From Algivirga pacifica (lineage in GTDB: Bacteria; Bacteroidota; Bacteroidia; Cytophagales; Flammeovirgaceae), in contig NZ_BAABJX010000013.1 in the NCBI RefSeq assembly GCF_039543525.1, forward strand, positions 1 to 20,697: a stretch of 20,697 nucleotides of DNA, written 5' to 3'. A program made the position numbers and the translations under genes. The notes under the pieces were generated by a model. It did no database searches, had not been told where the DNA came from, and saw nothing but the letters and a program-made list of their open reading frames with translations. Positions 6,965-14,631 of the stretch are shown here, piece after piece. The first letter of the stretch is position 1, and the number at the start of each line of letters is the position of its first letter.

Positions 6965-8099
6965 TGATTTTCTATCCAAGGTCAGCTACCATCGTCAGGT
7001 GGAGCTGGCCAATGACCGATTTGCTTTTAAGCCCTTTGCGGTGCGCTTTCGGAAGTTGAAGCTGTATGCCATTATTGGTCGATTGCTGTTGCCTGTGATT
7101 TCTATTGCTACGGGAATGACCTTTATGAGTTCTTTATTGCATGGGATCGTACCACATACGCTTGCGGCTGTTTTCTCAGGAGGATTGTTGCTGGCATTGA
7201 TGGAGGGAATGAAGGCGGATACCTTGAAGATAGGCTTTGAAGGATTGTACGGCGGACGGAAATGGGTGGCGACCTTGTTGCTGGCAGGTGTGTTGATGAG
7301 TGGTTTGAGCATCTATGTTTCTGTGAATGGGGCGAAGGAGTTGTATTACCTGATGGATGACAAGGAAGCGATGGTGACGAACACGTATCAGCAGGAAATG
7401 GATAGTGTCCGGACACATTATGTTGCTGCAACACAGGAGATAGAAAGCAAGATTGAGGAGATCAATCAACGACAGTATCAACGTCCGAACCAGTTTTTGT
7501 ATGCCAGTGAACGAAAGGCAATCCTGAATTATCAGGAGCAGTTGCTGGGCGTTGCGGCAGAAAAAGCCACGGCAGAACAAGAGCTAAAGGCTTCTTTCAA
7601 GGAGCAGAAAGGGGAAATCATTGCAGACACTTCCTTTAATGCTTTCCGTTTTGCGGTGTTGGCAGGTTTGATTGACCTGTTGATAATCCTTTCCAACTGG
7701 TTTTTGGTGTATTTCGATTATCAGGTGGTGATGGAAAATGATGCGTTGCGGAAGATAGAAGCAACAGAAAAAAGACACAAACTGTCGGAGTATACTACTC
7801 GTTATGAGCTACCGAAACAATCCTTGTTGCGGCAAAAGACAGAGAATATACCTCAACCAACTAAAGAGGAAGAAGAGGCTCCGAGAGTGATCGGTTTTCA
7901 GCAGAATTTTGAACGAAAAACGGCTCAGGCAGTATCTGCGGTAAAGGTTAATGAGGAGAGTAAGAACTCTGTCCACTATATTCATTCCAAGGGGTATAAA
8001 ATAGAATGTAAACATTGCGGAGAAACCGCTATCAAGAAAGTGCCTATGGCAAAGTTCTGTTCAGACCGTTGTCGTAGGGAGCATCATAAATCGAAATAA
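6945..8099 (+). CDS. Membrane protein with coiled coil and C-terminal zinc ribbon
   Basis: I do not recognise this 384-residue protein by name. Visible in order are: a basic N-terminus (residues 1-38); two hydrophobic segments at about 41-90 (LYAIIGRLLLPVISIATG and HTLAAVFSGGLLLALMEG); a third at ~107-128 (WVATLLLAGVLMSGLSIYVSV); a long charged helical or coiled-coil stretch (~135-225); a fourth membrane segment at ~233-256 (FAVLAGLIDLLIILSNWFLVYF); a polar tail; and a four-cysteine ribbon (C355, C358, C372, C376) in ECKHCGETA and KFCSDRCRREHH. The ribbon resembles those at the ends of plasmid-borne DNA-binding proteins. A membrane anchor plus a nucleic-acid-type zinc ribbon suggests tethering of the element's DNA or replication complex to the membrane; that role is inference. 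It overlaps the upstream gene by 20 bases. Confidence 0.65.
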   Translation: MIKNPINDFLSKVSYHRQVELANDRFAFKPFAVRFRKLKLYAIIGRLLLPVISIATGMTFMSSLLHGIVPHTLAAVFSGGLLLALMEGMKADTLKIGFEGLYGGRKWVATLLLAGVLMSGLSIYVSVNGAKELYYLMDDKEAMVTNTYQQEMDSVRTHYVAATQEIESKIEEINQRQYQRPNQFLYASERKAILNYQEQLLGVAAEKATAEQELKASFKEQKGEIIADTSFNAFRFAVLAGLIDLLIILSNWFLVYFDYQVVMENDALRKIEATEKRHKLSEYTTRYELPKQSLLRQKTENIPQPTKEEEEAPRVIGFQQNFERKTAQAVSAVKVNEESKNSVHYIHSKGYKIECKHCGETAIKKVPMAKFCSDRCRREHHKSK

Positions 8100-8144
8100 T
8101 GAATCAATACATTTATCAATCAATAAACAGTAAAGTAAGCAGCT

Positions 8145-8411
8145 ATGAAACAAACAATGACTATAGAGATGACTCCTGGGGATCTGGAGCAATTGCTGGA
8201 AAATGCAATCAACAAAGCGTTGAATAGAGCGAGAAATGAGAAGTTGACACAGAGTGATGAAGAGTTGCTATCCATTCGTGAGGTAGCCGATTACCTGAGT
8301 GTGACGGAGGTAACGATCCACAACTGGAAACGAGCAGGGAAGCTAAAATATAAGAAGATCGGAAACAGGGTGTTTTTCTCGAAAAGGGAGATCGAAAAAC
8401 TAGTGAGTTAA
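8145..8411 (+). CDS. Excisionase-type HTH protein
   Basis: This 88-residue DNA-binding protein has an HTH_17 (excisionase/MerR-like) domain filling its C-terminal half. LLSIREVADYLSVTEVTIHNWKRAGKLKYKKIGNRVFFSKREIEKLV shows the HTH, the wing and the closing helix. The N-terminal half (TPGDLEQLLENAINKALNRA) is a single helix, likely for dimerisation. Such proteins act in Bacteroidota mobile elements as directionality factors or as regulators of adjacent replication genes. No integrase is visible within the window, so a regulatory role toward the DUF3987 gene at 8479 is the more likely one here. A 13-bp hairpin separates it from that gene. Confidence 0.8.
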   Translation: MKQTMTIEMTPGDLEQLLENAINKALNRARNEKLTQSDEELLSIREVADYLSVTEVTIHNWKRAGKLKYKKIGNRVFFSKREIEKLVS

Positions 8412-8426
8412 ATCAATTAAAAAAAC

Positions 8427-8462
8427 GAAGCCCTTGTCAAGGTGGTAGCTGACAAGGGCTTC
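8427..8462. terminator. 13-bp perfect hairpin between HTH gene and DUF3987 gene
   Basis: GAAGCCCTTGTCA (8427-8439) pairs exactly with TGACAAGGGCTTC (8450-8462) around a 10-base loop. The 3' side on the plus strand lacks a T-tract, whereas the minus strand is followed by seven T residues (the A-run at 8419-8425). It therefore looks like a minus-strand or weak bidirectional terminator. On the plus strand it may act as an attenuator or a processing and stability element just 16 bases before the DUF3987 start. Confidence 0.65.
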
Positions 8463-8478
8463 ACTAAATGTCTTTTCT

Positions 8479-9873
8479 ATGGTAGTAAAAGTAGAGAATT
8501 CTCCAGATTTATCCAAGGTGGATCGACTGGAAGATTTGGCTTCTCCCTTGATTAAAGAGGAGGGGAGCCATGAGAAAAAGCTAATAGAATTTCCCCTGGA
8601 AGTATTTCCGGAAAAGGTTCAGAAGATCCTGATGGAAGTACATGAAACACTGGGGTATGAGAAGGGCTATATGGCGATGGGGGTATTGTGTTGTGCCAGT
8701 GTGTTTGTAGGGAATAGTCGTCATATGAAAGTGAAAAACGGGTGGGTAGTGCCGCCCAATCTTTATGGGGTGATTGTCGGGAACTCCAGTAAGAAGAAGA
8801 GTCCGGCATTGAAGTTTGCGTTGCAGCCTTTGTTGCGGAAACAGGAAGTCCTGTTTGAAAAGCATAAGGAAGATGTGGAGCATTGGAAAGCGGAGAAAAG
8901 CACTTTGGAGAAGGTGGAATTGGATGCCTTTTTGGAAATGTATCCAGAACCAAAGCCGCAACGACTGAAAGTCAATGATGTGACCAAGGAAGCCTTGTGT
9001 AGAATCCTGTCTGAAAATCCGCATGGCTTATTGATGTATCGGGACGAGATCCTTGCCTGGGTGAATTCCCTCAACCAATATCGACCGGGATCGGACGGGC
9101 AGTTTTACCTGTCTGTATTTGATGGCAGTAGTGAGGTGTCGGATCGGGTGGAGAAAAGTGTATTTGTAGAGAATCCTTTCCTGTCTGTTGTGGGTGGCAT
9201 TCAACCTAGTGTATTGCCCAAGTTAGCGGCAGGAAGTAGAGGAGAGGATGGTTTTCTATTTCGCTTGTTGTTTGTGTTTCCTGAGACAGAATCTCCGGTT
9301 TACCTCTCCGAAAAGGAAACCGCAACACGGGTATTTGAGGAGTACGATGCCATTATGAGTAAACTGTTTGAGGACTCCCAGAAGATACCGGAGCAGGAGG
9401 TGATCACCTTTTCAGTAAGGGCGCAACAATACTTTCTGTCGGTCGCTAACGAAAACACCTACAAGGGAAGTGAGTATGGGGATGAGTCGGTAATTTCCAT
9501 TTATGAAAAGCTGAATGGCTATATCCCTCGATTGGCATTGCTGTTTCAGATTCTGGAAGATACCCTGGAGGGAAAACGAACTTTTCAGGTGCATTTGGGA
9601 GCCTTGGAAAGTGCTGTCAAACTCATGGAATACTTCAAGAAGACAGCGCATATGGTATTGGATACCCTGAGTTCTAATACGGGGTTGTCGGGATCGCATT
9701 TGGAGTATTATAGTGCTTTACCTAAGGAGTTCTCCACTTCTCAGGCGATTGAGATTGGTAAAGAACTTCAATACAGTCCTTCCAATATTAAGCAACGCTT
9801 ACTCAAGAAATTCGTCAAGATGGGATTGCTGGACAACAGCACTCATGGACGTTACAGAAAACTGAAAGTATAA
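8479..9873 (+). CDS. DUF3987-type helicase/primase-like replication protein
   Basis: This 464-residue protein resembles the DUF3987 family, P-loop-type proteins of phages and mobile elements that sit beside primase genes and are thought to act in replication initiation. A modified P-loop GNSSKKKSP is at residues 101-109. A Walker B-like LLMYRDE is at 184-190, followed by ILAWVNSLNQYRPGSDGQFYLSVFDG, characteristic of the family. FLSVVGGIQPSVLPKL and GFLFRLLFVFPE form the next conserved block. The last ~60 residues (STSQAIEIGKELQYSPSNIKQRLLKKFVKMGLL) look like a winged helix for DNA binding. The start at 8479 sits 17 bases past a hairpin. An array of TGTRTACTWT sites begins at its stop codon, and the next gene is a toprim/zinc primase-like protein; the two probably act together. 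Confidence 0.8.
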   Translation: MVVKVENSPDLSKVDRLEDLASPLIKEEGSHEKKLIEFPLEVFPEKVQKILMEVHETLGYEKGYMAMGVLCCASVFVGNSRHMKVKNGWVVPPNLYGVIVGNSSKKKSPALKFALQPLLRKQEVLFEKHKEDVEHWKAEKSTLEKVELDAFLEMYPEPKPQRLKVNDVTKEALCRILSENPHGLLMYRDEILAWVNSLNQYRPGSDGQFYLSVFDGSSEVSDRVEKSVFVENPFLSVVGGIQPSVLPKLAAGSRGEDGFLFRLLFVFPETESPVYLSEKETATRVFEEYDAIMSKLFEDSQKIPEQEVITFSVRAQQYFLSVANENTYKGSEYGDESVISIYEKLNGYIPRLALLFQILEDTLEGKRTFQVHLGALESAVKLMEYFKKTAHMVLDTLSSNTGLSGSHLEYYSALPKEFSTSQAIEIGKELQYSPSNIKQRLLKKFVKMGLLDNSTHGRYRKLKV

Positions 9874-10104
9874 CCCTGTATACTATGTGTACTTTGTATA
9901 CTTTACCCTCAAAAACAGCTTTCACGCTATTTAAAACGCAGATTGAAAGTATACATCGGATGTGTACTATGATGTATACTTTGCGTGAACCCAATTTGAA
10001 AGTACACATCAAAGTATACAGGAGTTGTGTACTTTGAATCTTGCTTTAAGCTACTGTGGAGAGGGTTTTAGTACTGAAAGTATACAAAATACACAAAGTA
10101 TACA
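9865..10104. repeat. Iteron-like array of TGTRTACTWT sites
   Basis: At least eleven near-identical 10-mers lie in ~230 bases. In the T orientation they are at 9877, 9886, 9895, 9961, 9973 and 10026. In the opposite orientation (AAAGTAYACA) they are at 9946, 9999, 10011, 10077 and 10095. A partial copy at 9865 lies inside the last codons of the DUF3987 gene. The core is GTATAC or GTACAC, so each site is nearly palindromic. Such clustering beside replication genes is typical of iterons bound by a replication initiator, or of an operator for the downstream primase gene. The alternative is a coding frame open from 10025, which would place several sites inside the next gene. Confidence 0.8.
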
Positions 10105-10126
10105 TGCTGCTAAATACGAAAGAACA

Positions 10127-11302
10127 ATGTCATTGCAAATATCCTTAGATAAAAGAACCTATAACCACGCACCCAAAAAGTTTCACTGCCCCTCCTGTGG
10201 AAAGAAACGTTATGTGCGCTACTATGATGAAGAGAAGCAGGAGTATCTGCCGGAAGAATATGGTCGTTGCGACCGGGAAGAGAAATGTGGCTATCATCAG
10301 CCACCCGATAAGGAATATTTCCGTCGACGATTGGGTGAAGAACCACCGCAACACCGACGGTTTCGGACAACATCAGCCAAGGCTCAGACAGTTCAGCCAA
10401 CCATATCAACTCTATCCATAGAATACCTGAAAGCAAGCTTGCAGGAGCCTAAAAACAACTTTCTGGACTGTATAGAAGAAGTATTTGGAAGCAATAGTAG
10501 GCAAGCGACCCAAAAGCAATTTATGATTGGTCGCTCAGATCACTGGAATGGAGCCAATGTGTTTTGGCAGGTAGATATCAACCAACAAGTACGGTCGGGA
10601 AAGATCATGCTATACGGCCCAAATTTCCGACGGATAAAAGAACCTTTCAACCACGTTCACTGGGTACACAGCCTATTACAGAAGAAAGGCTTATTACCAC
10701 AATACTTCCAGTTGCAGCAATGCTTTTTTGGAGAACATCAACTCATGGACGATACCAAAGTAGTTGCCATTGTAGAAAGTGCCAAAACAGCCGTGTTGGG
10801 GTGGTTGTGGAAGCCTAACTATATCTGGCTCTCCGCAGAAGGAAGCAATGGATTGACCTTAGAGAAATGTAAAGTACTGAAAGGTCGTAAAGTCATTCTC
10901 TTTCCTGATTTTGATGATCAATGCCGGGAGAAATGGACGAATATCGCCTATGAGATGCTATTCGAATTAGGAATAGAAGTCAGCGTAAGCGACTACCAAA
11001 AAGAACGCAACGATGGCACAGACCTGGGCGACTTTATCCTGGGAAATCCGGATCTGATTCATCAGGTACAATATGAATTTGAGGACTTGGAGATCTTCAA
11101 GCGAGTGAATCTCGTTGCAGCAGCGATGCCATGTCTGAGAGCAGATATCCTCTATACCGCAGACACACTTCGAGCAACCATTTGTGAGCATTTCGGACAG
11201 CAGTCAGACAGTAAGATGGTAATTAGGGCAATTGAATATTTACAGGAAGAACGATTGGAAGTGGTTGAAGGTGAGAAGGAGATTTATTATCGCCTTTTGT
11301 AA
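10127..11302 (+). CDS. Zinc-ribbon / toprim primase-like protein (DUF6371-type)
   Basis: This 391-residue protein probably primes or supports replication of the element. The N-terminus has a zinc ribbon with C21, C24, C48 and C54 (FHCPSCGKKRYVRYYD, YGRCDREEKCGYH). The middle (~115-180) has a DUF6371-type region with FMIGRSDHWNGANVFWQVD and RSGKIMLYGP. A toprim-like fold follows: E217 in VAIVESAKTAVLGWL, SAEGSNGL, then VILFPDFDD with D261, D263 and D264. This is the DnaG/topoisomerase arrangement for metal binding. The C-terminus ends in a small winged-helix-like segment (ADTLRATICEHFGQQSDSKMVIRAIEYLQEERL). I start at MSLQISLDK (10127) because the frame upstream to 10025 runs through the iteron-like array and lacks conserved features. 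Confidence 0.8.
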   Translation: MSLQISLDKRTYNHAPKKFHCPSCGKKRYVRYYDEEKQEYLPEEYGRCDREEKCGYHQPPDKEYFRRRLGEEPPQHRRFRTTSAKAQTVQPTISTLSIEYLKASLQEPKNNFLDCIEEVFGSNSRQATQKQFMIGRSDHWNGANVFWQVDINQQVRSGKIMLYGPNFRRIKEPFNHVHWVHSLLQKKGLLPQYFQLQQCFFGEHQLMDDTKVVAIVESAKTAVLGWLWKPNYIWLSAEGSNGLTLEKCKVLKGRKVILFPDFDDQCREKWTNIAYEMLFELGIEVSVSDYQKERNDGTDLGDFILGNPDLIHQVQYEFEDLEIFKRVNLVAAAMPCLRADILYTADTLRATICEHFGQQSDSKMVIRAIEYLQEERLEVVEGEKEIYYRLL

Positions 11303-11324
11303 AGTAAATCGCCACGATATTGTA

Positions 11325-11768
11325 TTAAAAGCGAGATGCTTTTAGATAAATCAACTGTCTAAGCTGTTCATAATTTTCCAGTTCTTCAGGTAATAAGAAT
11401 GTACTTCTTCCAGTAAAGGAATTCGATGTATTTGTTTTTAGTGTGAGTCCAGAGTCAGTAGGAGTATAATTAAGGTTTTTCCATTGAATAACTTGCTTGT
11501 TAATTGTGACCTCTTTCTCTGACACACTTACCTTTAGTTTTATTTCTTCTAGGAATGAGTTGTAAAGACCTAGCCAGACTGAAAGTGATAGTATTAATAA
11601 GGAGAATATAGGAACGATGGTTTGCAGAACCAGGTCATTAGTACAGAAAGGAATAGAAACAATTATTATAGCTACTATGGTAAGGGCTACTCTAGCTCTT
11701 TTTATTACCCTTTTATAGAACTTCCATTTGAAAGCATTACGCTTTTGGTGGTCGATGGTGTAAGTCAT
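11325..11768 (-). CDS. Small membrane protein, YcxB-like
   Basis: This 147-residue protein has two adjacent membrane helices (about residues 26-70: ALTIVAIIIVSIPF and TIVPIFSLLILSLSVWLGLY). A C-terminal cytoplasmic domain follows, with VSEKEVTINKQVIQWKNLNYTPTDSG and TFLLPEELENYEQLRQLI. That order, and the FLLPEE...L pattern, resembles YcxB-like proteins. The function of that family is unknown. It is the only minus-strand gene inside the replication block and converges on the primase-like gene (23 bases between stops). It is more AT-rich than its neighbours, so it may be an insertion or a late addition. Confidence 0.6.
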   Translation of the reverse strand: MTYTIDHQKRNAFKWKFYKRVIKRARVALTIVAIIIVSIPFCTNDLVLQTIVPIFSLLILSLSVWLGLYNSFLEEIKLKVSVSEKEVTINKQVIQWKNLNYTPTDSGLTLKTNTSNSFTGRSTFLLPEELENYEQLRQLIYLKASRF

Positions 11769-11995
11769 AGTTTAGTTGAGATAGAAAATCCCTTCAGAGA
11801 TTTTATAAGGAGATGTGTTACTTATTAATCAAGCTTGTTTTCAGTTTGATTCAATTCTATAAAGAAAGTAGAAAATTGACTAAATGACAATGGTTTATAA
11901 CCTAAAATCGGGAATGAGGTGACGAGGACAATATACTGATTGAGGTATACAGAAAAAGAATATGAAATCCATTATAAAGTTAAAGTAGAGTAAAG

Positions 11996-12739
11996 ATGAA
12001 TACAGAAGTTGAAGAAAGAATCCTTTCCCTTCGCAAATCAGGGGAAAGCCTTAGAAATATTGCGAAAGAGGTTAATAAAACCCGTTATTTCGTAGTAAAA
12101 ACCCTTCAAGAAGTGTCTTCAGATAGTCCCGGACAGCTTTCGGACACTGTCCCAGACACTCCTCAGCCAGTGGTTGAGACAGTTCAGACAGGTTTTCAAC
12201 CACTGTCCGAGACACTGTCTGAAATGGTCGGACAACCGGATCAGACCGTAGAAAATGCCATTACCTTATCTTCTGAGGAGTACGAGCTATTCGAAAAACA
12301 GATAGAGGAAGGGCTAGAGTATAAAGACCGTTACATGCTATTGAAATACGACTATGAGGAATTGCAAAAGACCGTACAGCAACTCCAGTCTCAGCAAGGC
12401 TTGTCTTCCTTTATCCACGAAGGACACCTCAGGACAGAACGACAGTTGCGAAAAGCGAAGACAACTATTGATGAGTTGCAGCATAGCCTAGTAAAGTTAT
12501 TATGGAGTAATTACCGCCAACATCTGGGAAGTATAGTGACTGAGGATTTCTTGCAGAAACAGATGAGTTTGGCTGAAGAGGTAGAACAAGTCTTGAAGCA
12601 GACTACGGAAGTTCCTTATAGTAATTCTTCTTTGTTGGATTTTAAGGCAGAGTGTAAGGAGCGATTGGCTGAGGTGGAGAAGGAAACTTTTGGAGGAATG
12701 GTATTGAGGGGGAGTAGGAGGGTTGAAAGGTGGGAGTGA
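11996..12739 (+). CDS. HTH / coiled-coil protein of the mobile-element backbone
   Basis: This 247-residue protein starts with a resolvase- or IS30-type helix-turn-helix (residues ~5-40: EERILSLRKSGESLRNIAKEVNKTRYFVVKTLQE). A linker (about 43-88) rich in Asp, Thr, Pro and Gln carries repeated LSDTV, PDTP, LSETLSEM units. A long coiled coil (~93-170, ELFEKQIEEGLEYKDRYMLLKYDYEELQKTVQQLQ) and a helical tail follow. I do not recognise the family. The layout is like KfrA-type plasmid proteins (DNA-binding head, long coiled coil), so a role in partition, transcription control or replication is inferred. The linker is encoded by repeats that are themselves notable (12133-12232). No downstream partner lies on the same strand. 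Confidence 0.6.
   Translation: MNTEVEERILSLRKSGESLRNIAKEVNKTRYFVVKTLQEVSSDSPGQLSDTVPDTPQPVVETVQTGFQPLSETLSEMVGQPDQTVENAITLSSEEYELFEKQIEEGLEYKDRYMLLKYDYEELQKTVQQLQSQQGLSSFIHEGHLRTERQLRKAKTTIDELQHSLVKLLWSNYRQHLGSIVTEDFLQKQMSLAEEVEQVLKQTTEVPYSNSSLLDFKAECKERLAEVEKETFGGMVLRGSRRVERWE
12133..12232. repeat. Intragenic GGACA / GACACTGTC repeat cluster
   Basis: Inside the linker of the HTH/coiled-coil gene, CACTGTCCCAGACACT (12145-12160) recurs as CACTGTCCGAGACACT (12201-12216), 15 of 16 bases identical. The palindrome GACACTGTC occurs twice. CAGTGGTTGA (12168-12177) and TCAACCACTG (12196-12205) form a perfect 10-bp inverted repeat. This density in one 100-base segment goes beyond the needs of the low-complexity peptide it encodes and may mark a protein-binding site. 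Confidence 0.65.
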
Positions 12740-12759
12740 GGAATTTTCTATTGTGAGAA

Positions 12760-12793
12760 ATACGACCGTGAGCTTTTTGGTTTACGGTTGTAT
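12760..12793. terminator. Hairpin between convergent genes
   Basis: ATACGACCGT (12760-12769) and ACGGTTGTAT (12784-12793) form a 10-bp stem with one G-T wobble, followed by ATTTGATT. It lies 20 bases past the stop of the HTH/coiled-coil gene and about 105 bases before the end of the RT gene. It could terminate both transcripts weakly; there is no real T-tract. Confidence 0.4.
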
Positions 12794-12898
12794 ATTTGAT
12801 TAAGCCTTTGTATAGTAAGGTTTGAAAGACATGACGTAATTATGTTTTCTAGAAAATATTAGTATATACTGCATTAATAGTGTTTACGTTGGTTAGGT

Positions 12899-14329
12899 TC
12901 AGAGATTGTTATCCATTTTAAGTGAACATTGACAGTGTTTCCAAGCTGAAAACTTCCCTTTTCTTATTGGAGGTTCGGAGTTTACTGCTTCATCAAAAAC
13001 CTTATCAATCCAATTAACATGATTTTTTAATATTCCTTTTATATTTTCATATTTATATTTATTATCCTGTTCAAAAACAGCTGAAGATCTTCTTAAATAA
13101 GAATAGTAATTTCGATTACCTGAGTGTGTGAAAATAGCTCTTATTTTTTTTATTGAAGGGGTGATATTTCTGGTCTTACATGTATTTACATAGCTATAAA
13201 TAAACTGTGATGCCCTTTGATAAAACTTATTAACACCATTTTGTCTGACAGAGATATTATTTCCTGTGCAGTTGAAACCTAAATAACTAATAGTTGGATG
13301 AGTTTTAGATAAAGTATTGTACTCAAACTTTTCTGTTTTTTCTGGAGCGATAGGTAACTTTAATTTTTCTAGCTCTAGTTTACATAGATTATATAAAGTG
13401 TTTATATCCATATTATTTGAAGCAGCGATGAAAATATCATCAGCATACCTAATATAGATAGCGTTCATACTTAAGGCTAAATGCTTCATATCTTTATCAA
13501 ACTGCATCATTACGATATTTGCAAGTACTCCACTGCATGGTAAGCCTTGAGGTATTCCTTTATATGAGTTTTTTCTAATAATGCCTAAGTCTCTTAACTT
13601 ATTCCAATTTTTGTTTGTTCTGCTCATGTACATTCCCTCTCCTTTACTAAACGTATCAATATTGGATAATAAATCCTGTTGCTCCACGTATGTATATTTT
13701 GTTACAGCTTTGTAAATTTTGTAATCAACCTTGGATAGTTTAGTATCCTCATTAATTAGTTTTATCAGGTTTTTCTTTAAAAAAGGGTGAGGGATATTAT
13801 CAAAAAAACTTTTAATATCTAATGCAATGGCATAATACTCTGTATGCTTCTGTAAATAGTCAAAAGCTAGTTTAGCATAATGAGCATTAAATTTTCCTGT
13901 ATTAGGGATGTATGCACTCACTGAACTCTCAAGGTCATTCTCTTCGAGCCATTTTTTATATTTTATACTTAAATAATCATTCCATGCTGCATAGATAATC
14001 CTATCTCTATGTGAAGTAGTTTTTATAGGTCGTAATTTTGAGTTGTAACGTCTAAAGCAGTGACAGTCAGGGTGTAGTCTTTCTATTGAATATTTACTTT
14101 GATTCATTTCAAAAGAAATCAATGGGTCAAAGCTATAGCTATTTAGATCTTTATCTATTTCTGAAAGGAAAAATTCCCTGCATTCGCTTGTTCTAGGGGT
14201 TATGTATTTTCCAATGTGCGGATATTTAGGGAAGTTATCCAATATGAAATCATCAATATTGAAGCTTTTTATGTTATCTATCTTTGTATCGAACTTGTTG
14301 AAATATGCTTCTATATTTGATTTTTTCAT
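12899..14329 (-). CDS. Stand-alone reverse transcriptase, UG/DRT-like
   Basis: This 476-residue protein is an RNA-directed DNA polymerase with no maturase, endonuclease or retron-effector domain. RT motifs appear in order: fingers (RPIKTTSHRDRIIYAAWNDYL, ~100-120); motif A DIKSFFDNI with catalytic D171; motif B GIPQGLPCSG (258-267); motif C IYIRYADDIF with D297/D298; motif D PEKTEKFEY (329-337); and SYLGF (348-352). A ~50-residue insertion (208-257, ending LRDLGIIRKN) precedes GIPQG. The C-terminus (to residue 476) has YYSYLRRSS and an unusual terminal HCQC. There is no retron VTG motif. Length, the insertion and the YLRR segment resemble the unknown-group RTs that defend against phage, with DRT2 my best guess; the class is inference. 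A structured leader precedes it by 8 bases. The gene is AT-rich relative to the replication genes, which suggests transferred cargo. Confidence 0.8.
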   Translation of the reverse strand: MKKSNIEAYFNKFDTKIDNIKSFNIDDFILDNFPKYPHIGKYITPRTSECREFFLSEIDKDLNSYSFDPLISFEMNQSKYSIERLHPDCHCFRRYNSKLRPIKTTSHRDRIIYAAWNDYLSIKYKKWLEENDLESSVSAYIPNTGKFNAHYAKLAFDYLQKHTEYYAIALDIKSFFDNIPHPFLKKNLIKLINEDTKLSKVDYKIYKAVTKYTYVEQQDLLSNIDTFSKGEGMYMSRTNKNWNKLRDLGIIRKNSYKGIPQGLPCSGVLANIVMMQFDKDMKHLALSMNAIYIRYADDIFIAASNNMDINTLYNLCKLELEKLKLPIAPEKTEKFEYNTLSKTHPTISYLGFNCTGNNISVRQNGVNKFYQRASQFIYSYVNTCKTRNITPSIKKIRAIFTHSGNRNYYSYLRRSSAVFEQDNKYKYENIKGILKNHVNWIDKVFDEAVNSEPPIRKGKFSAWKHCQCSLKMDNNL

Positions 14330-14337
14330 ATGCTAAT

Positions 14338-14390
14338 GAGATGTAGAAGCCGAAGATTCAGCCAATCTTAAAAGAAGGCTTCTACATCTC
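14338..14390 (-). promoter_or_regulatory. Compound hairpin immediately 5' of the RT start
   Basis: Read on the minus strand, GAGATGTAGAAGCC pairs perfectly with GGCTTCTACATCTC (14 bp, plus-strand arms 14338-14351 and 14377-14390). Inside it a second stem, AAGATT / AATCTT, closes a 5-base loop. An asymmetric internal loop lies between the two (7 bases on the 5' side, 1 on the 3' side). Only eight bases separate it from the RT start codon. It is not followed by a T-run on the RT strand, so it is more likely a structured RNA element that binds the RT or blocks translation than a terminator. Confidence 0.85.
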
Positions 14391-14427
14391 TTTATTTGAA
14401 GTTGGTCCTCGTGTAAAAGAATAAGTT

Positions 14428-14631
14428 TTAGCAGTTGGATACCGGCTGACTTAGACATATAAGCCAAAGAAACGTTACATATAACAGTAGTAAACTTAAC
14501 GATACTATCATGAGATGCAATATTAGAATTATCATGACCATACTTTCTTGTCTAGTACAAATTGTTTTGATTAAATTAGATACTAGTTCAGAGGAGTTGT
14601 CATATAGAAAGATAATAACTCCGGTTATCAT
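14428..14631 (-). CDS. Possible 67-codon hydrophobic peptide within the RT leader
   Basis: This is an open frame on the RT strand starting at ATG 14631, two codons after an in-frame TGA. Its second half (MIILILHLMIVSLSLLLLYV and onward) would be a strong membrane helix. I do not see a ribosome binding site, and it overlaps the putative RNA, so it may be fortuitous. It is listed because small membrane-acting peptides are a plausible output of RT-based defence loci and because it sits inside the RNA. Confidence 0.2.
   Translation of the reverse strand: MITGVIIFLYDNSSELVSNLIKTICTRQESMVMIILILHLMIVSLSLLLLYVTFLWLICLSQPVSNC

Noticed and set aside
6995..9074. Many minus-strand frames opposite the membrane and DUF3987 genes
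   Set aside because: They overlap well-supported plus-strand genes, have no motifs and mirror the codon bias of the true genes.
10025..10126. Longer start for the zinc/toprim protein
   Set aside because: The extra 34 residues are translated from the iteron-like array and show no conserved features; MSLQISLDK sits 19 residues before the zinc ribbon.
9865..12232. CRISPR-like array
   Set aside because: The short repeats at 9865-10104 and 12133-12232 are irregularly spaced, occur in both orientations and are only 9-16 bases long, unlike CRISPR repeats; no cas genes are present.
12899..14329. Retron or group II intron identity for the RT
   Set aside because: No VTG motif or retron effector gene is seen, and no maturase (X) or HNH domain follows the RT domain; there is no intron-like domain V in the flanks that I can see.
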